NCBI GenBank assembly: GCA_964035575.1
Contig: OZ037853.1
Coordinates: 218,501-282,500, forward strand
DNA: 64,000 bases
Direction of reading: 5' to 3'
Source: Rhynchopus sp. YZ270_cl-10
Taxonomy: Eukaryota; Euglenozoa; Diplonemea; Diplonemida; Diplonemidae
The number at the start of each line of letters is the position of its first letter. Positions within the stretch are counted from its first letter, which is position 1. Shown in pieces: positions 48,652-57,211 of the stretch. Under the pieces are notes generated by a model, which ran no database searches, was not told where the DNA came from, and worked only from the letters and a program-made list of their open reading frames with translations. The translations under genes and the position numbers were made by a program.

Positions 48652-49423
48652 GAGGTGTGTGTTGTGTGGAGGTTGTTGCTTCTGGGATGAAAGTGGAATT
48701 TTAAAATATTTCTAAAAAATTGATGGGGAGAACAAAATAAAAGGGTCATTTGTTTTGTAAGAAATCTAAAGAGAAAAAAGTGAGTGATAGGAGTGACAGG
48801 AGTGTGTCCTGCCAAATGTTTTTTTTATAGAAAAATGGGTAATATGAAGCTATCTAGGACCAAAGAATAGTATTTCAACATTTGCATTCAAAAAAAAATT
48901 GAGAGCACTCCGGCATCACATAGACGTAGTTTTGTAACCATTTGCTTGATGGCTGCAGAGGCGGACTCGGCGTGTTCCAGTTCGTAGTCGTCCACAGGCT
49001 CCCACTCACGGAGGAGCGCGGAAAGGAATACAGAATCCGATGAAAATTCATCTACCACGAATCCGGTATGCATTCACGGGATCACATAGACATGGTATTG
49101 GTGGCTCTCCTCGGTCGTTTACGTTAACACTTAACCATTTGCTCGATGGCTGTTGATGGTTCATCTATCACACCAAGCGTATCAGCACCCACCCAGCGAA
49201 GCGCCAAAGGATGCTACGGTGGTTTCGAAAAATATCGCGGTATTTATTTTTTTTTCCTTTTTTAGCAATTCGTTGCTTTTGTTGTTGTTGTTTCTCCACA
49301 CACCCTTCCTTCAACCTCTGTAATCCGGGTTTCTAATCTTGACCCTTATCTCGCCACCTCCCTGGATTGTGACCCTACGGGGGTTTGAAGGAAGGTTTTT
49401 TTTTTTGTGAAAACTACAGAACA
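48652..49423. other. Intergenic region with dispersed repeat copies
   Basis: 48652-48890 is AT-rich unique DNA. 48950-49080 and 49130-49330 carry two segments of the dispersed repeat also present at 45820-46120. A frame of 61 codons on the minus strand at 48888-49073 (MHTGFVVDEFSSDSVFLSAL...) may be a decayed or very short gene; it is not called as CDS. Confidence 0.4.
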
Positions 49424-50149
49424 TCACATCCTCCTTTTCTTCGCAGGCCGTTCCTCTGACGTGTCGTCGGCACTGCGCTTTTTGCTTTCCGCCTCTGCTC
49501 CTTCCTCCCCTTTCTCCTCTTCCCCCAAATCACCCGGCACCAACTTGTTGTCTGCAACGTAGCGTTCCGCCCACAGCGCCTGCTCCATGGCTGCCAGATG
49601 CATTGTTCCCGTCATCGCCGTAGAGGCGGCGAGCATTGCTTCGGCGTATTTCAGGTACTCTCCTGCGGAGTAGGCTTTGGGTTTGACAGAGAGCGCAGCT
49701 TCGTATGCAGCATCGGACATGAACGCAACAGTCTCAGGGAATGCGGCGGACAGCAGGGCAGACGCAGTAGCCGGGCCAATCCCTTTTAATGTTGCCACCT
49801 TTGCGAGCGCAGGCTTGACTTCCTTCCCGTGGACCCCCTTCATCAGTGTGGTTGCGGCAGAGCTGACAGTCTGTACAACTTTGCTTTCATTTGATTCGGC
49901 AAGCTGCTGCAGTCGCGGGCGGAACTGTCCTCGAGCCAGCTTCCATCGTACTACCCTTCCAAGGTTGGCTGTGTCCAGCGTGCCCGCACGGAATGCAGCG
50001 CCGCAGTCGCCCCAGACGTAGCTGTCGTCCTCGAGAAGATGTGGTTTTGCCTTGAGGTGACGTTGCTGCAGGTGAGCGAGGCAGTGTGGATAGCGTTGTG
50101 ACCAACGCAGCCACTCTGCAGGGTCGGTACTGCGGAACAGCTTTGACAT
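49424..50149 (-). CDS. Helix-hairpin-helix DNA-glycosylase-like protein
   Basis: This is a 241-residue protein starting at MSKLFRSTDPAEWLRW; the frame is open to an upstream ATG at 50344, but that stretch is a low-complexity THTHT/PPPPPS leader. Residues 55-100 contain VVRWKLARGQFRPRLQQL, and LKGIGPATASALLSAAFPE (about 125-145) is a helix-hairpin-helix motif of the HhH-GPD type. Together these match a eukaryotic family of uncharacterised glycosylase-like proteins. A clear catalytic Lys/Asp pair was not identified, so enzyme activity is uncertain. The acidic tail ends in ERPAKKRRM, a likely nuclear signal. Confidence 0.65.
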   Translation of the reverse strand: MSKLFRSTDPAEWLRWSQRYPHCLAHLQQRHLKAKPHLLEDDSYVWGDCGAAFRAGTLDTANLGRVVRWKLARGQFRPRLQQLAESNESKVVQTVSSAATTLMKGVHGKEVKPALAKVATLKGIGPATASALLSAAFPETVAFMSDAAYEAALSVKPKAYSAGEYLKYAEAMLAASTAMTGTMHLAAMEQALWAERYVADNKLVPGDLGEEEKGEEGAEAESKKRSADDTSEERPAKKRRM

Positions 50150-50290
50150 GAGACGAAAGGGAGTTGGGGAGAAAGGGAGAGGGTGGGGTAGGGGGGAGGG
50201 GGGAGGGGGAGGGCGGCTTGTCTGTGAAGTGTTCTTTCCTGCTGTGTTGCACAAAGCCTTTTTCTCTGTTGTGTTAGGTGATGTGGAGAA

Positions 50291-50359
50291 GGTGTGCGTG
50301 TGTGTTTGATAACTAGTAGGGGTAATTCTTGAATATGGCCCCATGTGTGTGTGTGTTTG
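50291..50359 (-). promoter_or_regulatory. Conserved CA-flanked upstream block, copy 2
   Basis: On the minus strand it reads CAAACACACACACAC, ATGGGGCCATATTC, AAGAATTACCCCTA, CTAGTTATCAAACACAC, matching 14945-15024. It lies about 140 bp upstream of the gene's start and points to it, as expected for a promoter-proximal or leader element. Confidence 0.4.
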
Positions 50360-50711
50360 GGGGATTTATTTGCTCATTTCAAAAATCATTATCCTAAATC
50401 ATCCGACATCGATTTGATCGGTCAACACCTTCATAGAGTGTCAGGAGGAACCTTGATGCAATTAAGGTCTAGCCCACAGGACGGAGAAAAAAGTAGAGGA
50501 AAATGGTTTTGCTGAAGGAAAGCTGTAGTGATGATGTATTGGGTGCGGGGCGGAGAATGTAATCAGGTAGAGGAGAGAAGCGGGAGCTTATTGGTCTTGG
50601 TCATGAAGAGTCTGGGGGAAAGCATAACCGGAAATGAATAGTGTACAGATGAGGAAGTGGCAGTGTGTGGCACTCCAAAAACCAAGTGGTCAAAGAAAAT
50701 GTGTAATCGCA

Positions 50712-50733
50712 ACACATCTTGGAAAAGATGTGT
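50712..50733 (-). other. Stem-loop downstream of NLR-like gene B
   Basis: ACACATCTT, loop GGAA, AAGATGTGT. It is the counterpart of 9261-9282; the eighth stem pair is swapped (C-G for G-C), keeping pairing. It lies about 150 bases past the stop codon. Gene C lacks an obvious copy. Confidence 0.4.
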
Positions 50734-50886
50734 GAATATGCCGCTCTTCTGTCCTCGCACAACGCACCCGCAGTGGCATGAGGGCACCACCGCACGAGGC
50801 AGTGTCAACACCATTCGTGCTCGTCACTCAGGCTGCATTCGTCTTGGAAAAGAGGCAAACACAAAGAGCAAGTACGAACAGTGCGC

Positions 50887-53800
50887 TCACTCCCCGACAG
50901 GACAAAGAATCCGTCTCGCAAGTTCAGGTTCCACAGCATCAGCGTTGCGACAGCCAAATGCACGAGGAACTGTTGAAGGGACACCGATGACTCTCTTCAG
51001 CCGCAACCCATCAATCGTGCCGTCTTCCCCAGTGCAGATCGTCCACACACGTGCCGTCTTGTCCTTGCAGGCACATATCACTTCGCGACCATCAGGGCTC
51101 ACAGCAACGTCGTGCAAACCACAATGTGCACTGATCTCTGCCACCTTCTCACCAGTGGTCATGCTCCACACACTCACACAGCCATAGAATGACACTACGT
51201 GAGCTTCATCAGGTGTCAGTGCCACTCCCCGCACGGTCTGCTCATGCTCCCAGGTGAAGACCTCCTTCCCGCTGGCAACATCCCACACACGCACAGTCTT
51301 GTCTCTTGAGCATGAAACAAGACGAGATCCAACGCGAGTCACGTCCACGTCCAAGACAAGTTTAGTATGTCCTTTGAACACCATCGTCTCTTCTCCAGTG
51401 TGAAGTTTCCACATGTGTACGGTGTCGCCACGATAGTACGAAACCACATGCACTCCATCAGGAGCCACTAGCGCTCCCTCGGGACGGGAAGTAGTTCCTG
51501 CATATTCTGACACCTTCTTCCCAGTCGGCATGCTCCACACATACGTAAAGTAAGTGTATGGGAAAGTGTCTTCCTCATCTGAAGACTGTGAACAGGTCAC
51601 CACGTGAGATGCATCGGGAGACACTGCAAAGCAAAGCAGTGTTCCAGAATGTTTCAAGAACACCGCAAACTCACTGGAATCTGTGCACAAAGGTTGCACT
51701 TTCCCCGTCGCAACGTCCCACACACACGCTCTCCTTTCGCCAGCGTCGTCGCAAGAGCAATAAACTACGTGAGATCCATCTGGGGACACGGCAGCAGTAT
51801 CACCACGTTTATTTACTCCTGCTTCAACTACCTGTGTCTGCCTGCCGGTGGATGCGTTCCAGATGGAGTTCCTCTTCCCACCGTACGAAATGATAGATCC
51901 ATCAGGGGCCACTGCAGCATCCTTGCCTGAGACTCCTTCGAAACCTGGTGTCTCCTTCCCGGTCGTGATGTTCCACACTCGAACAGTACGGTCGGAGCAG
52001 GCGCATGAAACCACGTGGCATCCATCTGGTGACACTGCCACTGCACGTACAGTAGCAGTATGTCCTTGCAACACCGTCACCTCCTTCCCAGTCGAAATGC
52101 TCCAAACGTGCACAGTGCCGCTCTCGGATCCAGCAACCACGTGACATCCATCTGGAGTGATTGCCACTGCTGTCAGCTCAGCGTCGGCATGGAACACCAT
52201 CACCTCTGCCCCAGTGGAGAGGTTCCAAAGATGTGCGCCATCAGAGCACGAAACAACATGGCATCCATCGGGAGTGACTGCCAGTGCATGCGAAGACTTC
52301 GCACAACAAGGCCACTGCATCTCCTCCTTCCCCGTCACCAGATCCCATACGCACAGCACCTTCTTAGAGCATGTCACTATTTGACTTCCATCCTTCGTAA
52401 TAACCATGCTGCGAATGCCAGGCGAGTATATTGCCAGCACTTCCATCCCCGTCGAGAGATCCCACACACGGATGCCGTCTTTACCAGAAGTTGAAACAAC
52501 CTTAGAACTGTCGGGAGTGACTGCCACATCGTGCACCTTAGCTCCGTGGCCTTCCAAGACGAACACTACCTCCCCAGTGTGCATATCCCACACACGCACA
52601 TTTCTGTCCTCACAGCTCGAAACCACGCGGGTGCCGTCAGGTGTTACTGCCACTCCATTCATTTCGTAATCTTTATGCACGTGCCCTTCCAAGATCACGA
52701 CATCTTCCCCAGAAGACATGCTCCACACATGTAATCTGCCGTCTCCACAAGCTGTTACCATTTGACTGCCATCAGGTGTTACTGCTACATCATTGGCACC
52801 ATGCTGCAGTACAGGAAGTGGTGTGCCAAGGGAGCAGTCAGGCAGCATCGTGCCACCCATGTCGCAGGTGTGGAACTCAGTGTGCTCCAGCCAGCAGTTC
52901 GAGAAGGAAGCGCCCGTCAGCACCGTCTCCACAAACAGAGACCCGCGCAGGTCGCAGTTCGACACACGGATCCCGCTCAGGTCCTCCCCACTCACAGGGA
53001 TGCGTGCACGTGCCAGCAGTGCTGCTGCATTCGACCCTGCTGTCACAGCACCCTCCCCACCAACACCTGCATCTCCACCTGTAACTTCACTGCCTCGTGT
53101 CGCCTTCACAGCCGCAAGCAGCTCTGTGCAGGCACGTTCGTACAGCACACTGTCTCCACACACCAGCGCCGCAAAGAACCCAAGCACACGCTGCGAGTCC
53201 TTGCTGAAGCTCCGCTGCACCAGCGTCCCCAGTGTCCCTGCTGGATCACGTGCAAGCCGCCGTGCTGCAAGGTGCTCCCCAAGCGACTTGTGCCGGAACG
53301 TGAACGCACTCCGCTCCTCCCCAAAGTCCTCAATCCGGAACGGCAGGCAGCGGAAGCACGCACCCCGCACAGCCTCACACACACTGTGCTGCGAATCAAG
53401 AACCTCCGACGCCACACCCACAGTCCCCTGCCACTCGTTTGTCTCCAGCATCCTGCATGCAACAAGCTCCCCTGCACGCACCACATCCTCCAAAGACACA
53501 TCCGAAACAGCACCAACAGCATCAGCAACAGCAACACCACCAGACGCCATCTCCTTCTTCGTCCACGTCTCCAGGTAGGTCTCGTAGATCACCTCCTCAG
53601 AAGCCTTCCCGCTGCACTGCGCGTGGCACGCCATGTGCAGCACAAACGGGTTCCGCAGCTGCACAAGTCCCTCAACGTCCTCCTCACGCACGAAGACTGT
53701 GCGCTCTTCCTTGTGGGCTGACTTCTCCTTCTCCTTCTCCTCTTTGTGTTCCTTCTCCCAGGCTGTGTTTGCACGCTTGATGTACGTTCTCGCATCCACC

Positions 53801-56112
53801 TCTGTGAACGGCTGCATGTACAGAGCACGCACACCAGCCCCACACACACCAGACGGAGACGTGTCCACACCCTTCAGGTACTCACCACGCACAGTCACAA
53901 CAACGCTGCAGTGTGCCTCCACCCACGGGTGCCGGCACAGAAGGCCACCCTCAGCCACCACAGCACCCACATCCTCCTGCGTCAGCCCCACCTCGTCCAG
54001 CGAGTCCAGCACCAGCACCACCTCGTACGTCTCCGCAAGGTACGCACGGTCCGCCTCCCGCAGCGCAAACGACTCCAGCACAAACCTGTCCAGCCCTCCC
54101 TTCTCAAGCAGGTGCTGCTTCACAGTCGGCAGTGCCACAAACACAGGGAAGTACGGCTTCGCATCCGCATCTGCATCCGCATCCTCAGTCACTTCATCGC
54201 TGGTGCTTTCGCTCTTCCTCGCAGACGTTGCAAGGTCGCTCAGAATTGCAATCGAAGCAGACGTCTTCCCGCTCCCTCCTTCTCCGATCACACACAGCAC
54301 ACCACACGTCCCCTGTCTTTCTTCTCTCGCCTCCACATCAGGCTTGCGCTCTGTGCCCGCTGCTGCCTGTGTGCACACGGAAGACATCTGCTTCCCACCT
54401 CCACGTGCACGAAGCCACCTCCGCACCTCCTTCATCAGCGGACGTGTCTCCGACTCATCCACACGTGTGTCGTCCCCCACACGCCCCTCCACGTACTGCG
54501 CAAGGTAGTCCTCGAAGAACGCGACTGTGTGTCCCATCACCTCCTGCAGCGCACCCACCTGCTCAGCCGCACTCGTCTCCCCCACACCCACACCCTTCCC
54601 CGCACCAGAACACACCTCCTGCATCACAATCACGTCAAAGCGCAGCCCCATCATCCGCAGCAACGTCGGCGAAAGCTTCCACTGCACCCGGTACTCGATG
54701 TTCGCTGTGTACAGCAGCTCGTCCTCCGAAGCATACACAGACGAGAACTTCACGTCTGCAGCACCCTCCTTCGCCACCACCACAAAGAACGTGCCCCCCT
54801 TCCCGTACATGAAGCTCCGAGCCACATTCCGCTTCAGTGTTGTCGACGTGAAGCAGTTCCACACAATGTGCGTATTCAGCGCGTACTTCGCAGACACGTT
54901 CACATTGATCCCGCGGAACACAGTCCGCAGCTGCTTCCGCCGGCTCCCAATCAGCCGGTCCAGACCACGGATCAGCGGCGCAAAGGTCGCAATCACGTGC
55001 AGCTGCGGGGGTGCGGGCGACAGCTCAAACACGTTCGGTGCTGTCTTCTCAGGTGTCCCCTTCCACTCCTTCACCGCAGCCAGCTGCCCCACAGCACGCA
55101 TCGCAGTGTTCATCGTCATGTACAGCGCAAGCGACTGTGATTTCACATCAGCAGCACTCCCGTGGTTGTCCAGCACAGCCCGCTCTGTCAGTCTGATGTA
55201 TCGCAGCTTCCCGTCAGGCCCTTTCGCAATCTGCGGTGTGCCGTCCTTTTCGTCGCACACAACATCCCCGCCGCTGTCCAGCACATACTCCACGCAGTCA
55301 GACGTGAACAGGAACCCCGACAGCAGCAGCTCAAACGGGTCGCGTGCCGCCATCCAGTCCTCCACCTCCACGTGCCCACCACGTGTCCCCGCAGCCTCCC
55401 TCCGTCCTCTCATGTCCTCCAGCAGACGCTTGCACACCACACGGAACCCCGCCTCCATGTGCCGCACGTGTTCGTCTGTGTAGCCCAACGGCGGATCCAC
55501 CTTTGGCAGACCACGCAGCCAGCACAGCAGGTCTTCACCTCCATTGCTGTTCTTGTTCTTGTTGTCGTCCTCTGTTTTCCTCAGGAACTCCACCTTCCGT
55601 CCGTCTGTGTGCCGCAGTGCACCCGTGTCCCCGTCAAGATCGTCCTCTCCCAGGTGCCTGTCTCCAGTCGAGGTGTTCGTGTCTTTCGCCATGTCCATGT
55701 GAGGGTCAGTCAGAGGTGCTGTCGTTGCATCTCCACTGCTCCGTTCCACTGCCACACCTGTTGTTGTTGTTGTTGTTGCGGCGACACCGTGAGTGAGGTA
55801 CACCTGCACAGCATCCTCCACCTCCACAAGGATCTCTGCTGCATGCGCCCCCAGCTCCGCCTCAAGTCGCCCCCGCACATCCGCGTCCCTGTGCTGCAGT
55901 GCGTACCACAGCGGCACCTTCCCGTCCCTGTCACGCACGTTCCCTGCCCCGTTCTCCACAAGAAACCGCACTGCCTCCACGTCCCCCGCAAGCACGGCAC
56001 TGTGCAGCATTGTCCTCCCGTCCACGCTGTCCACTGCGTCCACGGGCCTCTCCTTCCCAGCAATTCCCTTTGCAATCTCGTCCTTTTCAGGCTTCGACGC
56101 TCCGGATCCCAT
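50887..56112 (-). CDS. NLR-like protein B: ANK-ART-NACHT-pentapeptide-WD40
   Basis: This 1741-residue protein starts MGSGASKPEKDE. Gly2 and Ser6 fit an N-myristoylation signal much like that of Src-type proteins. Ankyrin-type repeats lie at about 30-110; then a variable linker with a TTTTTTGV tract and a Lys/Asn-rich stretch. ART spans about 240-510 (VFRGI near 398, FTSTTL near 421, SEDELLY near 461). NACHT has GEGGSGKTS near 610 and LVLDSLDEV near 700, then NLR-type helical regions. Pentapeptide-like repeats and 14 WD40 repeats follow from about 1100. ANK-ART-NACHT DNA is almost identical to gene A 40 kb away, while the WD40s differ greatly. No introns. Confidence 0.9.
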   Translation of the reverse strand: MGSGASKPEKDEIAKGIAGKERPVDAVDSVDGRTMLHSAVLAGDVEAVRFLVENGAGNVRDRDGKVPLWYALQHRDADVRGRLEAELGAHAAEILVEVEDAVQVYLTHGVAATTTTTTGVAVERSSGDATTAPLTDPHMDMAKDTNTSTGDRHLGEDDLDGDTGALRHTDGRKVEFLRKTEDDNKNKNSNGGEDLLCWLRGLPKVDPPLGYTDEHVRHMEAGFRVVCKRLLEDMRGRREAAGTRGGHVEVEDWMAARDPFELLLSGFLFTSDCVEYVLDSGGDVVCDEKDGTPQIAKGPDGKLRYIRLTERAVLDNHGSAADVKSQSLALYMTMNTAMRAVGQLAAVKEWKGTPEKTAPNVFELSPAPPQLHVIATFAPLIRGLDRLIGSRRKQLRTVFRGINVNVSAKYALNTHIVWNCFTSTTLKRNVARSFMYGKGGTFFVVVAKEGAADVKFSSVYASEDELLYTANIEYRVQWKLSPTLLRMMGLRFDVIVMQEVCSGAGKGVGVGETSAAEQVGALQEVMGHTVAFFEDYLAQYVEGRVGDDTRVDESETRPLMKEVRRWLRARGGGKQMSSVCTQAAAGTERKPDVEAREERQGTCGVLCVIGEGGSGKTSASIAILSDLATSARKSESTSDEVTEDADADADAKPYFPVFVALPTVKQHLLEKGGLDRFVLESFALREADRAYLAETYEVVLVLDSLDEVGLTQEDVGAVVAEGGLLCRHPWVEAHCSVVVTVRGEYLKGVDTSPSGVCGAGVRALYMQPFTEVDARTYIKRANTAWEKEHKEEKEKEKSAHKEERTVFVREEDVEGLVQLRNPFVLHMACHAQCSGKASEEVIYETYLETWTKKEMASGGVAVADAVGAVSDVSLEDVVRAGELVACRMLETNEWQGTVGVASEVLDSQHSVCEAVRGACFRCLPFRIEDFGEERSAFTFRHKSLGEHLAARRLARDPAGTLGTLVQRSFSKDSQRVLGFFAALVCGDSVLYERACTELLAAVKATRGSEVTGGDAGVGGEGAVTAGSNAAALLARARIPVSGEDLSGIRVSNCDLRGSLFVETVLTGASFSNCWLEHTEFHTCDMGGTMLPDCSLGTPLPVLQHGANDVAVTPDGSQMVTACGDGRLHVWSMSSGEDVVILEGHVHKDYEMNGVAVTPDGTRVVSSCEDRNVRVWDMHTGEVVFVLEGHGAKVHDVAVTPDSSKVVSTSGKDGIRVWDLSTGMEVLAIYSPGIRSMVITKDGSQIVTCSKKVLCVWDLVTGKEEMQWPCCAKSSHALAVTPDGCHVVSCSDGAHLWNLSTGAEVMVFHADAELTAVAITPDGCHVVAGSESGTVHVWSISTGKEVTVLQGHTATVRAVAVSPDGCHVVSCACSDRTVRVWNITTGKETPGFEGVSGKDAAVAPDGSIISYGGKRNSIWNASTGRQTQVVEAGVNKRGDTAAVSPDGSHVVYCSCDDAGERRACVWDVATGKVQPLCTDSSEFAVFLKHSGTLLCFAVSPDASHVVTCSQSSDEEDTFPYTYFTYVWSMPTGKKVSEYAGTTSRPEGALVAPDGVHVVSYYRGDTVHMWKLHTGEETMVFKGHTKLVLDVDVTRVGSRLVSCSRDKTVRVWDVASGKEVFTWEHEQTVRGVALTPDEAHVVSFYGCVSVWSMTTGEKVAEISAHCGLHDVAVSPDGREVICACKDKTARVWTICTGEDGTIDGLRLKRVIGVPSTVPRAFGCRNADAVEPELARRILCPVGE

Positions 56113-56470
56113 CTTCCTGAATGAAAATGTGTGTTGTGTTTGTTCACAGAGGTTCGTGTGTTGTCCCTGTTTGTGTGTTGTGTGAAGGAGGAAAAGAATG
56201 CTTCAGGAAACCCACTACTGAGGGAATCCTCATGTATTGTGCAGACAACAAATGCAACTTTACTGATAATGAAGCTGGAAAATGTTTCAACGTGACCCCA
56301 CCACAGGCTGGGATTGCTAAGGAACTGCATCAGCTCAAACACCTCTACTGGGTGACAGGGGAGGGAAGAAAGTGAAAGTTGATCCTGCATTTGTTTTCTC
56401 CTATTTCAACAGGACTGCATTTGTAAGACAAGCCTCGGGTGGGGAACACTGTAAAGTGCCCTTTTGCACC
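56113..56470 (-). other. 5' flank of NLR-like gene B
   Basis: This is almost identical to 62480-62826 upstream of gene C apart from a 13-base insertion near 56148. On the minus strand both hold open frames (MQDQLSLSSLPCHPV...) but in different registers relative to the gene. It likely contains the promoter and leader. Confidence 0.5.
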
Positions 56471-56960
56471 GATGACGGAGTCCACTGCAGCAGTGACCTT
56501 GAAGCGTATCATTGTCGAGAGCAGGTGGATGGCTTCCACGACGTCATTCGCGCTCTTGGACGTCAGCACGAGGAGGATCGTCTTGACTGCAGCGTCTGCG
56601 TCTGCGATGAACACGCACGCAGTGTGGTAGTAGAACAGACGCACCAGGTCGTCCCCCACCACACCACCTTCAGGCGCCATGTCAGCAGCAGATATTGTTC
56701 TGCGACATTCAGACAACGCGACTGAAACAACGACTTTATGTTGTGCAGCACGGCGACCCGCACCCACGGCTGCGTATCCAGCGTCCGCTCCGCGAGGACG
56801 TGAAGAAGCTCTCCCTTCGTCCTTGCAGTGGCACGACCCTGCACAGTCGTGGTGTTGTTCTGGCCGTGCAGGACAACAACATTCGTCACCACCGCCAGCA
56901 CCGCCTTTCGTACTGAATGCGCCTCGCTCGACAGCGTCTCCAACAACCGTGCCACCCTTC
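56471..56960 (-). pseudogene. Fragment resembling condensin subunit 1 (NCAPD2/Ycs4 type)
   Basis: One minus-strand frame gives RLLETLSSEAHSVRKAVLAV..., LLHVLAERTLDTQPWVRVAV and LHNIKSL, like the HEAT segment of condensin subunit 1 (LDGESY.MRNAV...FL..LQEH..DV.SFVRS.VLQ). A second frame gives DVVEAIHLLSTMIRFKVTAA, like the DVLEAIEFFVTAFEFG segment further on in that family. The order is right, but the intervening residues are missing, the frames differ and both ends are absent. It appears to be a broken gene piece trapped between NLR units B and C. Similarity is judged from memory, not a search. Confidence 0.5.
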
Positions 56961-57211
56961 AGCATCACAGACCCAGCAGCACTGCCAACCGGCTTGGTAT
57001 ATAAAAGAAGGGCGGTGCTGGCATCAGGCAGGGAGGGAGGAGGGAGAAGGGGTAGGGCAGGGGGGGAGGTAGCGTGTCGGGCCCTCTCCTGGCTTCGTGT
57101 GCATGAGGGCACCACCGCACGAGGCAGTGTCAACACCATTCATGCTCGTCACTCAGACTGCATTCGTCTTGGAAAAGAGGCAAACACAAAGAGCAAGTAC
57201 GAACAGTGCGC
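56961..57211 (-). other. 3' flank of NLR-like gene C
   Basis: 57097-57211 matches 50774-50886. 56961-57096 is unique, purine-rich on the + strand. TATATAAAAG occurs at 56998 on the + strand, but no + strand gene follows. No gene is seen. Confidence 0.4.

Larger units (their letters stand above)
50150..50886 (-). other. 5' leader of the glycosylase-like gene and 3' flank of NLR-like gene B
   Basis: 50150-50290 is a pyrimidine-rich leader on the minus strand, then the conserved CA-flanked block (50291-50359). 50600-50886 is the downstream region of gene B, with a stem-loop at 50712-50733. 50774-50886 is shared with 57097-57211 downstream of gene C. No gene is seen. Confidence 0.45.

Noticed and set aside
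49424-50344. Start of the glycosylase-like protein at 50344
   Set aside because: The first 65 codons translate a CA- and pyrimidine-rich leader shared with a noncoding block at 14945-15024; MSKLFRST at 50149 is the better start.
56998-57007. TATATAAAAG on the + strand, TATA-box like
   Set aside because: No + strand gene follows, and the nearest genes are on the other strand; likely chance.
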